NCBI RefSeq assembly: GCF_001598335.1
Contig: NZ_BCYT01000001.1
Span: 310,001 to 374,000 of the forward strand
DNA: 64,000 nt
Origin: Sphingobium abikonense NBRC 16140
GTDB lineage: Bacteria > Pseudomonadota > Alphaproteobacteria > Sphingomonadales > Sphingomonadaceae
Direction of reading: 5' to 3'
Shown here: piece by piece, positions 51,664-60,084 of the stretch
Position numbering within the stretch: position 1 is the stretch's first letter
Layout: each line of letters begins with the position of its first letter
Notes under the pieces: generated by a model
What the model was told of the DNA's origin: nothing
Databases searched by the model: none
Seen by the model: the letters and a program-made list of their open reading frames with translations, nothing else
Program-made: the position numbers and the translations under genes

Positions 51664-52812
51664 TCAGTCAAGCGTGGCGTAGGCGTCCAGCCGGAACGGA
51701 TTGACCGCGCCGCCATCGCGCATTTTCGCCACCCATTGCGCGTCCATCAGGAGGGCGCGGCCGACCGCAATCAGGTCGAATTCGCCGCGCGCCATCCTGT
51801 CGGCCACCAGCGCCAGATTGTCGGTCATGACGGTCGGCTGCGCGAAGGAGGATTGCAGATCCTTGCTGAGGCCCACGCCGCCGACCGCGATGGTCGGCTT
51901 GCCAGTCAGCTTCCTGATCCAACCCGCCAGCCCCATGTCGGAACCCTCGAAGGCCGGCGCCGTGAAAATGCGGGTGCTGGCGTCGAATATATCCACCCCC
52001 GCCTCGACGAGCGGGGCGAGCATCGCTTCCAGTTCCGCAGGCGTCTCAGCATTTCGGGCGTCATAATCCTGGAGCTTCCACTGGGAAAAGCGGAAGATGA
52101 CCGGAAAGTCCGGGGCGGTCACGGCCCGGATCGCCCGCACCAGTTCGACCGCAAAGCGCGCGCGCTCAGCGATCCCGCCGCCCCAGCGGTCTTCCCGCAC
52201 ATTGGTATGGCGCCACAGGAAACTGTCGATCAGATAGCCATGCGCGCCATGCAGGGCCACGCCGTCGAAACCCACCGCCTTCGCGTTGGCCGCACTGCGG
52301 GCGAAGGCGGCGATCAGGTCGCCGATCTCGCTGTCGGTCAGCGGGGCGGTGGGCACGCGCACCTGTTCCAGATAGTCGGGAGAGACCATCGCCTTGTCGG
52401 TCGGCCCCCAAATACCCGAGGGGCGCGCCGAGGGCGCGTCGGGATGATAGCCTGTGCCCGGCACGCGTATGACGCCCTGATGCCACAACTGAGGGATGAT
52501 GAGGCCGCCCGCCGCATGCACGCCGTCCACGATGGTGCGCCAGCGCGCGAGCGCTTCGTCGCCATGCAGGACGGGCGAAGCGCCACCCCCCATGGTTTCA
52601 CGTCCCACGGCGGCGGGATGATCCACGCCCACCCCTTCGGTAATGATCAGGCCTACATCGGCTTCGGCCCGTCGTCGATAATAGCCCGCCACGCCGTCCG
52701 AGGGGATGCCGCCCGGCGAGAAATTGCGCGTCATCGGCGCCATCACGAACCGGTTGCGCAGGTGCAGCGAGCCCATCGTGAACGGTGTGTATAAAATCTC
52801 GGCCTGCCCCAT
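51664..52812 (-). CDS. Old Yellow Enzyme-family NADH:flavin oxidoreductase
   Basis: A 382-residue FMN TIM-barrel protein. The N-terminal FTMGSLHLRNRFVMAPMTR is diagnostic. The substrate-binding His pair lies in LHGAHGYLIDSF, and AVGRALLMDAQWV near the end binds the FMN phosphate. It reduces activated C=C bonds. No 4Fe-4S cysteine cluster is seen, so it is the simple OYE type. ATG 52812 follows GGAGAGG. A single gene with a good operator 60 bp upstream. Confidence 0.92.
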   Translation of the reverse strand: MGQAEILYTPFTMGSLHLRNRFVMAPMTRNFSPGGIPSDGVAGYYRRRAEADVGLIITEGVGVDHPAAVGRETMGGGASPVLHGDEALARWRTIVDGVHAAGGLIIPQLWHQGVIRVPGTGYHPDAPSARPSGIWGPTDKAMVSPDYLEQVRVPTAPLTDSEIGDLIAAFARSAANAKAVGFDGVALHGAHGYLIDSFLWRHTNVREDRWGGGIAERARFAVELVRAIRAVTAPDFPVIFRFSQWKLQDYDARNAETPAELEAMLAPLVEAGVDIFDASTRIFTAPAFEGSDMGLAGWIRKLTGKPTIAVGGVGLSKDLQSSFAQPTVMTDNLALVADRMARGEFDLIAVGRALLMDAQWVAKMRDGGAVNPFRLDAYATLD

Positions 52813-52872
52813 CAAAGCGATCCTCTCCTCTGCCTGTCAAAAGACCGTGCATCCGCGGATGGGCCCCGAAAA

Positions 52873-52888
52873 CCTATCCTCTGACAGG
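52873..52888. promoter_or_regulatory. 16-bp operator upstream of OYE gene
   Basis: CCTATC-CTCT-GACAGG; read toward the gene it is CCTGTC-AGAG-GATAGG followed by T. A 12-bp perfect palindrome CATCCGCGGATG (52850-52861) lies between it and the start codon. Confidence 0.65.
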
Positions 52889-52904
52889 ACATCCGCGCCC
52901 AATA

Positions 52905-52920
52905 CCCGAGCATGCTCGGG
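52905..52920. terminator. Short perfect palindrome after ferredoxin gene
   Basis: CCCGAGCATGCTCGGG starts 5 bp after the ferredoxin stop on the minus strand. It can form a short hairpin, but no T run follows, so terminator function is uncertain. Confidence 0.35.
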
Positions 52921-52925
52921 TCGAC

Positions 52926-53132
52926 TCAGGCGGCTTTGACGGCAAGGGCGGACTGCGGACAGGCCTGCGCGCCTTCCCGGGCCTGCTCCTCTAGTCCTTC
53001 AGGAACGATTTCGTCGTCGACATACACGATGCCATTGGCGTCAAGCTTGTACACTTGGGGGCAAATTTCGGCGCAAACGCCATAACCGCAGCATGCCGCC
53101 TTATCGATTACCACTTTCAGTTTCTGGCTCAT
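52926..53132 (-). CDS. 3Fe-4S-type ferredoxin
   Basis: A 68-residue acidic ferredoxin. Cysteines are C14, C15, C20, C24 and C58, the last in ACPQSAL. C14-x5-C20...C58-P fits a [3Fe-4S] cluster, with Tyr17 at the position that would supply a fourth ligand. Such ferredoxins serve P450s and some ring-hydroxylating dioxygenases such as the diterpenoid dioxygenase. It is divergent from the dioxygenase alpha gene (96-bp gap), so it is the likely electron donor to that enzyme, reduced by the flavoprotein at 55233. Confidence 0.88.
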   Translation of the reverse strand: MSQKLKVVIDKAACCGYGVCAEICPQVYKLDANGIVYVDDEIVPEGLEEQAREGAQACPQSALAVKAA

Positions 53133-53164
53133 CCTGCCTCTCCTTCTTGGCCTAACATTACACC

Positions 53165-53183
53165 TTGAACAGATTTAGTTCAA
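53165..53183. promoter_or_regulatory. Inverted repeat between ferredoxin and dioxygenase genes
   Basis: TTGAAC-AGATTTA-GTTCAA has perfect 6-bp arms in an AT-rich 96-bp divergent promoter region, 45 bp before ATG 53229. It is a plausible site for the TetR protein encoded at 57208. Confidence 0.5.
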
Positions 53184-53228
53184 TATGTATAACACGACTC
53201 AATCAAGGAAATCCTCCAGGAGAGCAAC

Positions 53229-54614
53229 ATGCTGCACAATGCCGGGCTGACGCTGAGCGACGGAACAACGCTTGACGATCTCATCAACCGCGACATGAAC
53301 GAGGTGTCGCTAAGGGTGATGAATGACAAGGAGCTGTACGAGCTGGAGATGGAGCGGGTTTTCGCCCGCACCTGGCTGCTCCTTGGCCATGAGTCGGAAA
53401 TTCCCAAGGCCGGCGACTATGTCATGCGCGACATGGCCGAAGACAATGTGATCGTCTCGCGCGACCGCAGTGGCGAAATCCACGTCATGCTGAACGTCTG
53501 CCCCCATCGCGGCATGAAGGTCTGCACGGCCGAAGCGGGCAATGCCCACGCCCATCGCTGCATTTACCATGGCTGGGCCTTCCGCGCGGACGGCAGCTTC
53601 ATCGGCGCGCCGATCGAAAAGGAGCAGATGCACGGCAACAAGCGGTCCAAGGACGAACTGGGACTGAAGAAGGCCCGCGTCCATCTCTATGGCGGCCTGA
53701 TCTTCGCCACCTGGAACAAGGATCTGTCGTTCGAGGATTATCTGGGCGACGCCAAATTCTACCTTGATCAGCTTTTCTGCCGTACGGACAACGGCCTTGA
53801 GATGCTTGGCCCGCCGCAGCGTTTCGTGCTGCCGTGCAACTGGAAGATTCCCGGCGAACAGTCCGGATCGGACGGCTTCCATACCCTGACCCTGCATCGT
53901 TCGCTGATGGAAGGCGGCATCATGGGCGGCACGGCCGAGTCGATCTATGACACCGCGCCGGGCATGTATGGCGTCGACCTTTCGGTGCCGCAGGGCCATA
54001 CGCTGCGTTGCCTGGAGGCGGCCCAGACCTTCAAGATGTTCGCCGACGTCAGCTTCGAAGGCAAGTCGACCGAGGAGCGGCTCCACCTGCTGCCGCCGCC
54101 GGGCATCACCAAGGAATTGATCCCGCAGCTGTTCAAGAATCTGTCGGAGGATCAGGTCAAGCAGTTGGCCAACATCCCACCCCAGGTGGGCGGCATGTTC
54201 CCGAACATTCTGATCGCCTTCATCTTCGCCCCCCGCACGGATGGCGGCGCGTCGGGCGCCCTGTCGCTGCACACCTATGTGCCCAAGGGGCCGGACAAGG
54301 TGGAGTTCGTGAATTTCATCTTCGCGGAAAAGGACGCACCGGAAGACGTGAAGCGCGACATGCTCCAGAACGCCATCTGGTCGACCGGCACATCGGGCAC
54401 GATCGAGCAGGACGATGCCGACACCTGGCCGCAGATCATGCGCAACTCGCGTGGTCATATGAGCAAGACCGTCACGCTCAAATATCAGGCGTTGCACGGC
54501 CATGAGCGTCCCGAAGGCTGGGTCGGCGGCGGCGATCTCTATCCCGGCTTCACCAAGGACGACACGCAGTGGGCCTGGTGGATGGCCTATTATAATCTGA
54601 TGGCCGAAGCGTGA
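53229..54614 (+). CDS. Ring-hydroxylating dioxygenase, alpha subunit
   Basis: A 461-residue Rieske oxygenase large subunit, complete in both sites. The cluster ligands are C91, H93, C111 and H114 (CPHRGM and CIYHGW). The catalytic iron motif is D215-x2-H218-x4-H223 (SDGFHTLTLH), with a late EQDDADTW supplying the third carboxylate. Length and the adjacent beta subunit place it with naphthalene-, biphenyl- and diterpenoid-type dioxygenases making cis-dihydrodiols. ATG 53229 follows CCAGGAGAG. Confidence 0.94.
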   Translation: MLHNAGLTLSDGTTLDDLINRDMNEVSLRVMNDKELYELEMERVFARTWLLLGHESEIPKAGDYVMRDMAEDNVIVSRDRSGEIHVMLNVCPHRGMKVCTAEAGNAHAHRCIYHGWAFRADGSFIGAPIEKEQMHGNKRSKDELGLKKARVHLYGGLIFATWNKDLSFEDYLGDAKFYLDQLFCRTDNGLEMLGPPQRFVLPCNWKIPGEQSGSDGFHTLTLHRSLMEGGIMGGTAESIYDTAPGMYGVDLSVPQGHTLRCLEAAQTFKMFADVSFEGKSTEERLHLLPPPGITKELIPQLFKNLSEDQVKQLANIPPQVGGMFPNILIAFIFAPRTDGGASGALSLHTYVPKGPDKVEFVNFIFAEKDAPEDVKRDMLQNAIWSTGTSGTIEQDDADTWPQIMRNSRGHMSKTVTLKYQALHGHERPEGWVGGGDLYPGFTKDDTQWAWWMAYYNLMAEA

Positions 54615-54642
54615 GCCGTCGCGACGAGAGAGGACAGATATC

Positions 54643-55218
54643 ATGGTGAACTACGCGACCGCCGCCATCGACAAGACCAGCGTGCTGCGCGGTCTTGTCT
54701 CCACCAAGCGGGTGCCGCTCGGGTCGGAAGTCTATAACCGCCTGCTCGAAACCCTCTATGACGAAGCCGCCGCGCTCGACGAACGCCGGTTCGACGACTG
54801 GGTGGCGTATCTCGAGCAGGATCTGAGCTATACCGCGCCCCTTCGCCTCACCCGCAACGGCCCGAACAAGGACCGCGACGTGGTGCGCACGATGAAGCAT
54901 TTCGACGAGAATTACGGCTCCATCCTGATGCGGACCGGTCGCCTGGCGAAGAGCGCCTGGGCCGAAGATCCACCATCGCGCACGCGCCGCTTCGTCACCA
55001 ATGTCCGCGTCGCCGAGAGCGAAACGGCTGGCGAGTACGAGGTGGTGAGCTACCTCTATGTCGAGCGCAGCCGCCTGGACAATCCGGATAACGAGACGAT
55101 CAGCGCCGAACGCCGCGACATCTGGCGGCTGGTCGACGGTGCTTACAAGCTGGCCAGCCGTGAAATCATCGTCGACCAGTCGACGCTGGGCATGTCCAAC
55201 TTCGCCATCTTCCTTTGA
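54643..55218 (+). CDS. Ring-hydroxylating dioxygenase, beta subunit
   Basis: A 191-residue structural subunit with an NTF2-like cone fold. YDEAAALDERRFDDWVAYLEQDLSY is the typical opening and SNFAIFL the typical end. It assembles with the alpha subunit into an alpha3beta3 oxygenase. It starts 28 bp after the alpha gene with AGGACAG upstream. Family assignment is supported by size, motif and position. Confidence 0.92.
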   Translation: MVNYATAAIDKTSVLRGLVSTKRVPLGSEVYNRLLETLYDEAAALDERRFDDWVAYLEQDLSYTAPLRLTRNGPNKDRDVVRTMKHFDENYGSILMRTGRLAKSAWAEDPPSRTRRFVTNVRVAESETAGEYEVVSYLYVERSRLDNPDNETISAERRDIWRLVDGAYKLASREIIVDQSTLGMSNFAIFL

Positions 55219-55232
55219 CCGGAGCGGCTTAG

Positions 55233-56402
55233 GTGACGGGAACCCCGCATATCGTGGTCGTCGGCAGCGGCCTTGCCGGTTATGGCGTTCTGCGTGAGCT
55301 TCGTAAGCTCGCGCCGGACGCCCGGCTGACGCTGGTCACGCAGGATGACGGGCATTTCTACTCCAAGCCCGCTTTGTCGACCGCATTCGCCAAGGGCAAG
55401 GTCGCCGATACGCTGATCACCACGCCGGCGGAAAAGATGGTCGCGCAGTTGAAGCTCGACCTTCGGGCCGGCCGTATCGTTGAAGCGATCGACCGGCAGG
55501 ACAAGGCCGTCCTGACGACCGGCGGGCCGATCTTCTACGATCGGCTGGTGCTGGCGCTGGGCGCCGATCCGGTTCGCCCGCCGATCGACGGGGACGCCGC
55601 GCACCGCGCGCTTGCGGTCAACAATCTCGACAATTATCGCGAATTTCGCGAAAGATTGCCGGACGGCGCGCGCGTGCTGGTGATGGGCGGTGGCCTCGTC
55701 GGCATCGAATTTGCCAACGACCTTTCCGCGAGCGGCTATCAGCCGGTGGTCGTCGACATGCTCGGCCATCCTCTCGCCCAACTCGTGCCGCCGGGGGTGG
55801 GCCAGATGATCCGCGACGCCCTGTCCGAAAAGGGCGTTGAATGGCATCTGGGCCGCAAGGTTCTGGCCATCCACAAGGGCGGAAAGGGGATCAGAGCCGA
55901 ACTGGACGACGGCCTGGTGATTGAGGCTGCGGCTGTTCTGTCCGCCGTCGGGTTGCGCCCGCATATCGCGCTTGCGCAGGAGGCCGGGCTGGAGGTCGCG
56001 CGCGGCATCAAGGTCGATCAGACCGGCCGCACCAGCGATCCCGCCATCTATGCCATCGGCGATTGCGCCGAATATCCGCAGGGACTGGCGGCCTATGTCA
56101 CCCCGATCATGGCGGCGGCCCGCGCCATCGCGCCCAGTGCGTTGGGCACGCCGACGGACATCCGCTTCCCGCCGCTGTCGGTCCAGGTCAAGACCACCGC
56201 CTATCCTGTCGTCCTGCTGCCCGCTCCTGTCGGCGTGGACGGGCAATGGCAGGAAGTCGCCAATGACGAACGCGGGCTGAAATATCATTATAAAGACGCG
56301 GACGGAACGATCCGCGGCTATGTTTTCACGAAAGACTATTGCCAGGACCGCATGGACATGGACCGTGCCCTGAGCGAGCAGATGACAGGAGTGGCAGCGT
56401 GA
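55233..56402 (+). CDS. NAD(P)H:ferredoxin/rubredoxin reductase (FAD)
   Basis: A 389-residue pyridine nucleotide-disulfide-fold flavoprotein. FAD motif VVVGSGLAGYGVL (about 7-19), NADH motif VLVMGGGLVGIEFAN (about 148-162) and IYAIGDCAEYP closing the FAD site. The shape resembles rubredoxin reductases more than the longer BphA4 group. It starts at GTG 55233. It should reduce the ferredoxin at 52926 and perhaps the one at 2613. GTGA overlap with the next gene. Confidence 0.9.
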   Translation: MTGTPHIVVVGSGLAGYGVLRELRKLAPDARLTLVTQDDGHFYSKPALSTAFAKGKVADTLITTPAEKMVAQLKLDLRAGRIVEAIDRQDKAVLTTGGPIFYDRLVLALGADPVRPPIDGDAAHRALAVNNLDNYREFRERLPDGARVLVMGGGLVGIEFANDLSASGYQPVVVDMLGHPLAQLVPPGVGQMIRDALSEKGVEWHLGRKVLAIHKGGKGIRAELDDGLVIEAAAVLSAVGLRPHIALAQEAGLEVARGIKVDQTGRTSDPAIYAIGDCAEYPQGLAAYVTPIMAAARAIAPSALGTPTDIRFPPLSVQVKTTAYPVVLLPAPVGVDGQWQEVANDERGLKYHYKDADGTIRGYVFTKDYCQDRMDMDRALSEQMTGVAA

Positions 56403-57211
56403 CGGGATTGGTGAAGGACAAGGTCGCAATCGTCACGGGCGGCGCGAAGGGGCTGGGTTACGGGATTTCCCGCTGCCTTGCACAGGCGGGCGCGCATCTC
56501 CTGATCACCGGCCGGGATGGCGCCGCCGCTGAAACGGTCGCCGCGGACATCACGCAAAGCTTCGGCGTCCGCTCCGTCGGCATGTCCGCCGACATGGGCG
56601 TCAAGACCGAAGTAGAGGCGATGATCGAGCGCGCCGTCAGCGAATTTGGCGGGCTGGACATATTGGTCAACAACGCGTCGCAGCTTTCGCCCAACGTCCT
56701 CCTCGAACAGAAGACGGACGAGATGCTCCAGCGGACGCTGGAGATCGGTACCTGGGGCAGCTGGTGGGCCATGCGCGCCGCCTTCCCGCATATGAAAGCG
56801 CGCGGCGGCGGTTCAATCATCAACTTCTATTCGATCGACGCTCAGACCGGCGCCTGGCTCCACGCCGACTATAATATGAACAAGGGTGCGATCCTGGGGC
56901 TTACCCGGACCGCCGCGGTCGAATGGGGACGCTTCAACATCCGCACCAACGCCATCGCGCCGACCGGCATGGGGCAGGTGTTTGCAGACCTCGCGGAAAA
57001 CGTCCCCGGCTTTCTTGAGATGGCGACAGCCAGCAACCCGCTCAAACGCGCGGGCGATCCCGAAAAGGACATCGGCCCGGTCGTCCTGTTCCTGGCGTCC
57101 GAGATGTCGCGCTTCGTCAATGGCGAGCTGATCAATGTGGATGGCGGTCAGCATCTACCGGGCTATGTCAGCGTTCCGCACAACCTCGCCGAGATGGAAG
57201 CCCAGACATGA
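56399..57211 (+). CDS. SDR-family dehydrogenase
   Basis: A 270-residue SDR with turn TGGAKGLG, NNAS in place of NNAG, serine in NFYSIDA and catalytic YNMNK. It starts at GTG 56399 inside the reductase stop; the longer reading from 56339 overlaps that gene heavily. Following dioxygenase genes, it may be the cis-dihydrodiol dehydrogenase that restores the aromatic ring as a catechol, or another alcohol dehydrogenase. Position supports but does not prove this. Confidence 0.88.
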   Translation: MTGLVKDKVAIVTGGAKGLGYGISRCLAQAGAHLLITGRDGAAAETVAADITQSFGVRSVGMSADMGVKTEVEAMIERAVSEFGGLDILVNNASQLSPNVLLEQKTDEMLQRTLEIGTWGSWWAMRAAFPHMKARGGGSIINFYSIDAQTGAWLHADYNMNKGAILGLTRTAAVEWGRFNIRTNAIAPTGMGQVFADLAENVPGFLEMATASNPLKRAGDPEKDIGPVVLFLASEMSRFVNGELINVDGGQHLPGYVSVPHNLAEMEAQT

Positions 57212-57840
57212 AATTGATGCCGCACACCGACTGGAGTGAAATCGTCGCGACGGATCAGTCCGGCAGCGTCCAGAAGATCATGGACGGCACGTTGCGCGCG
57301 ATCAACTCCATCGGCGCGCGGCGCCTGTCGATGAGCGACATCAGCGAAAGCAGCGGCGTTTCGCGCGGCACGCTCTACCGTTATTTCGCGTCCAAGGAAG
57401 AAGTGCTGGCGGCCTTTAGCGAATATGTTTGCAGCAGCTTTGAAAAAGGCATTGTGGAATCGGGCGAAGGCATCGCCGAACCGATCGAGCGCTTTCGCGC
57501 GGTGATGCGCTTTTACGGCCGCTTTACGATCGAGCGTTCGCCCGAAGGCATTTTCGAGGTCGAACCTGCCTTCCATCTCAATTTCCTGCGCAGTCATTTC
57601 GGCCGCCACAAGGCCGCCGTCCAGCGTGCGCTAGCGCCCGTCTTCGACCATTTCGACAGCCTGATCGGCCAGCGGATCAACCGGGACGCCTTCTGCGACA
57701 CCATGGTCCGCCTGCAACTGAGCACGCTCATCATTCCCGCCACCCCGGATTGGCTGGCCATCTGGAACAGCGCCCCCGATCGATTGTGCGACTGGGCATT
57801 GCAGATCGCCGGACACCATAGCGAACATGAGAAAGGATGA
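57208..57840 (+). CDS. TetR-family transcriptional regulator
   Basis: A 210-residue regulator. The N-terminal helix-turn-helix is ARRLSMSDISESSGVSRGTL then YRYFASKEEVLAAF; a ligand domain follows. ATGA overlap with the SDR gene and a 4-bp gap to the monooxygenase gene place it inside the dioxygenase operon, so it probably feeds back on the promoter at about 53165 and on the divergent ferredoxin. Confidence 0.9.
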   Translation: MKLMPHTDWSEIVATDQSGSVQKIMDGTLRAINSIGARRLSMSDISESSGVSRGTLYRYFASKEEVLAAFSEYVCSSFEKGIVESGEGIAEPIERFRAVMRFYGRFTIERSPEGIFEVEPAFHLNFLRSHFGRHKAAVQRALAPVFDHFDSLIGQRINRDAFCDTMVRLQLSTLIIPATPDWLAIWNSAPDRLCDWALQIAGHHSEHEKG

Positions 57841-57844
57841 ACTG

Positions 57845-59071
57845 ATGGCTACTGCCCCCAAGGTGGATAATGAGATCCAGTGCGGTTTTGCCGAAAAGGC
57901 TGTCGCTGACGCGATGGTGGAAAAGGCGCGCAGCTTGCGCGCTTTCCTGCAGGGCGAAGCGCCCGAGGGCGAAAAGCGGCGCAGCCCCACGCCCACTGTC
58001 GACAAAATGCTGAAGGAAGAAGGCTTCCTGCGCATGCTGCTGCCGCAACGGCTGGGCGGCATGGGCCTTTCCCCGACAGATTTCTGCCGGGTGCAGATGG
58101 AAATCGCCAAGGGCGATCCGGCGATCAGCTGGGTGATCCAGATCATCAACGGCACAAGCTGGATCACCAGCCTTGCGCCCGACGGCGTGCAGGACGCTGT
58201 GTTCGGCGACGGTCCCCAGCCGGTCTGTGGCGCCTACAACCCGCCCGGCAAGGCCCGCAAGGTTGACGGCGGCTGGATCATCAACGGCTCATGGCCTTAT
58301 ATGTCCGGGTCGCGGCAGTCGAACTGGGCGCAACAGGGCGTCGTGCTGGAGGGGTATGACGGCCCGGTCGTTCCGGGCATCAGCATGTGCTATCTGCCGA
58401 TGGACAGCATGACCATCCAGGACACATGGTTCGTTTCCGGCATGCAGGGCACCGGCTCCGACACGGCGGTCGCCAAGGATGTATTCATTCCCGAAGCCCA
58501 GATGGTGCTGATGGATGAACGCGCCGGCCAGATCGACCGGACCAAGCGCCATTTCGGCGCGCCCTCCGATCTGCTGCCCGCCGTCCCGGTCGTCCGCACC
58601 ACGGGCATTGCTCAGTTGATCGGCGCGGTCGAGGCCATGTTGGAGATCGTCACCGCCGAGGCTCCCAAAAAGCCGGTGCTGACGACGATTATCGGCCCGC
58701 GCACCAAGTCAGGCGCCTATATGCGCGATCTGGGCGAGGCGGCGGCGATGATCGACACCGCAAAGCTGATCCTGTTCGACCTGACTGCCAAGCTGGATCG
58801 CGTCGGTCTGGGCGAAGAATTCACCCTGGCGGAAAAGGCGAAGCAGCGCGCAGGCGGCGCGCAGATGATCGAACTGGTTCATGGCGCCAGCGAGTCGCTG
58901 ATGTTCCAGGCCGGTTCTTCGGGCTTCGCACTGGACAAGCCGATCAACCGCTACTGGCGGGACATTTCGATGGCGCTGCGGCACATCCAGAATATCCCGA
59001 CCATCGGCTATGAAATCTATGGCCGGAACCTGACCGGCGCCGATCCGATCTCTCCGCCGGGCGCCTATTGA
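57845..59071 (+). CDS. Acyl-CoA-dehydrogenase-fold flavin monooxygenase (class D, HsaA/HpaH-like)
   Basis: A 408-residue protein with the acyl-CoA dehydrogenase fold, but its C-terminus has NRYWRDISMALRHIQNIPTIG in place of the usual dehydrogenase end and catalytic Glu. This is typical of two-component monooxygenases that use reduced FMN/FAD from a separate reductase to hydroxylate phenols. The FMN reductase at 39813 is a candidate partner. GTGSDTAVAKDVFIPE is the flavin-site block. Start 57845 follows AAAGGA; an in-frame ATG lies at 57827. It ends the operon at a terminator. Confidence 0.83.
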   Translation: MATAPKVDNEIQCGFAEKAVADAMVEKARSLRAFLQGEAPEGEKRRSPTPTVDKMLKEEGFLRMLLPQRLGGMGLSPTDFCRVQMEIAKGDPAISWVIQIINGTSWITSLAPDGVQDAVFGDGPQPVCGAYNPPGKARKVDGGWIINGSWPYMSGSRQSNWAQQGVVLEGYDGPVVPGISMCYLPMDSMTIQDTWFVSGMQGTGSDTAVAKDVFIPEAQMVLMDERAGQIDRTKRHFGAPSDLLPAVPVVRTTGIAQLIGAVEAMLEIVTAEAPKKPVLTTIIGPRTKSGAYMRDLGEAAAMIDTAKLILFDLTAKLDRVGLGEEFTLAEKAKQRAGGAQMIELVHGASESLMFQAGSSGFALDKPINRYWRDISMALRHIQNIPTIGYEIYGRNLTGADPISPPGAY

Positions 59072-59082
59072 GGTCGAAAAAA

Positions 59083-59116
59083 GGGTCGCCCCTTTCCCAG
59101 TGGGCGACCCTCTCTT
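59083..59116 (+). terminator. Rho-independent terminator
   Basis: GGGTCGCCC pairs with GGGCGACCC around a 10-nt loop, followed by TCTCTTTTCC, 12 bp after the monooxygenase stop. It closes the dioxygenase operon. Confidence 0.85.
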
Positions 59117-59159
59117 TTCCGCGGCTAGGCCGCATCCATCACTACCATAGGGGAATGCC

Positions 59160-60080
59160 ATGCGGGCCGCCCTGATCGACAGCGATGGCGGCTTCGCGCT
59201 GGCCGATCATCCCGAACCGACCGCGCAGCCCGGCCATCGCGTCATCGACGTCGCGGCCGCCGGAATCGGACCCACGGACCTCATGCGCGCGAAGGGCTTT
59301 TTCGGTCCCGTCGATGCGCCCTATGTGCCCGGCGGCGAGGGTGTCGGGCATCTGGATGATGGAAGCCGCGTCTACTTCGGCCATAGCAGGCCGCCCTTCG
59401 GCGCGATCGCGGAACGCACGCTTGTGGCCGAGGAGGAAATCTGGCCTGCTCCCGACGGCCTTTCCGACGACCAGCTGATCGCCCTCGCCATCTCCGGCAC
59501 CGGCGCGCTGATCCCTCTGGAAGAGGCGCGGATCGCGAAGGGCGAGTCCGTCCTCATTCTCGGCGCGACCGGCCCTGTCGGGCAGATCGGCGCGCAGGTC
59601 GCCCGGCTGCTGGGCGCGGGCCGCGTCGTGGCGGCGGCGCGCGGCCGCGAACGGCTGGAGGCCATGCAGGCCGCCGGTCATGCCGATGCGATCGCCCTGT
59701 TGGGCGAGGGCGATGACGAGGCGGCGCTGAAAGCGGTCTCGGAAGGCGGCTATGACGTCGTGCTCGACATCATCTATGGTCCACCCGCGCAAGCGGCAAT
59801 GCGCGCCACGCGGCCCGGCGCGCGCATGACGAGCATCGGTGTGCAGGCCGGACCAACGGTCACGCTGTCCCTGCGCGATCTCGTCTTCCGCAGCCATATC
59901 GGCGTCGGCACCGGACAACGGCCGGCCAGCGAGCGCCGCGCCGCCTATGACCGGCTGATCGCCATGGCGATGACACAGGGCCTGACCGTCGACACGCGCC
60001 GCTATGCCTTTGCCGATGCCGCCGACGCCTGGGCGGCGCAGGCCGGCAGTCCCCATGGCAAGATCGTCATCACCCGCTGA
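59160..60080 (+). CDS. MDR-family quinone oxidoreductase-like protein
   Basis: A 306-residue zinc-free MDR protein. N-terminal AGIGPTDLMRAKGFFG corresponds to the GroES-like fold, and LILGATGPVGQIGAQVARL is the nucleotide motif. It is shorter than usual, with a compact catalytic domain. First gene of an operon with a gamma-carbonic anhydrase-like and a RutE-like gene; no operator of the 16-bp family was found before it. Probably reduces an enone or quinone with NADPH. Confidence 0.85.
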   Translation: MRAALIDSDGGFALADHPEPTAQPGHRVIDVAAAGIGPTDLMRAKGFFGPVDAPYVPGGEGVGHLDDGSRVYFGHSRPPFGAIAERTLVAEEEIWPAPDGLSDDQLIALAISGTGALIPLEEARIAKGESVLILGATGPVGQIGAQVARLLGAGRVVAAARGRERLEAMQAAGHADAIALLGEGDDEAALKAVSEGGYDVVLDIIYGPPAQAAMRATRPGARMTSIGVQAGPTVTLSLRDLVFRSHIGVGTGQRPASERRAAYDRLIAMAMTQGLTVDTRRYAFADAADAWAAQAGSPHGKIVITR

Positions 60081-60084
60081 TCCC

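Noticed and set aside
52850..52861. CATCCGCGGATG palindrome as a separate regulator site
   Set aside because: Short GC-rich palindrome in a leader region, seen once with no second copy or linked regulator; noted only beside the 52873 operator.
59145..59160. A CCATCACTACCATAGG stretch just before the 59160 start as another 16-bp operator
   Set aside because: Only the right arm resembles the consensus, and it lies at the start codon itself, far closer to the gene than all other copies.
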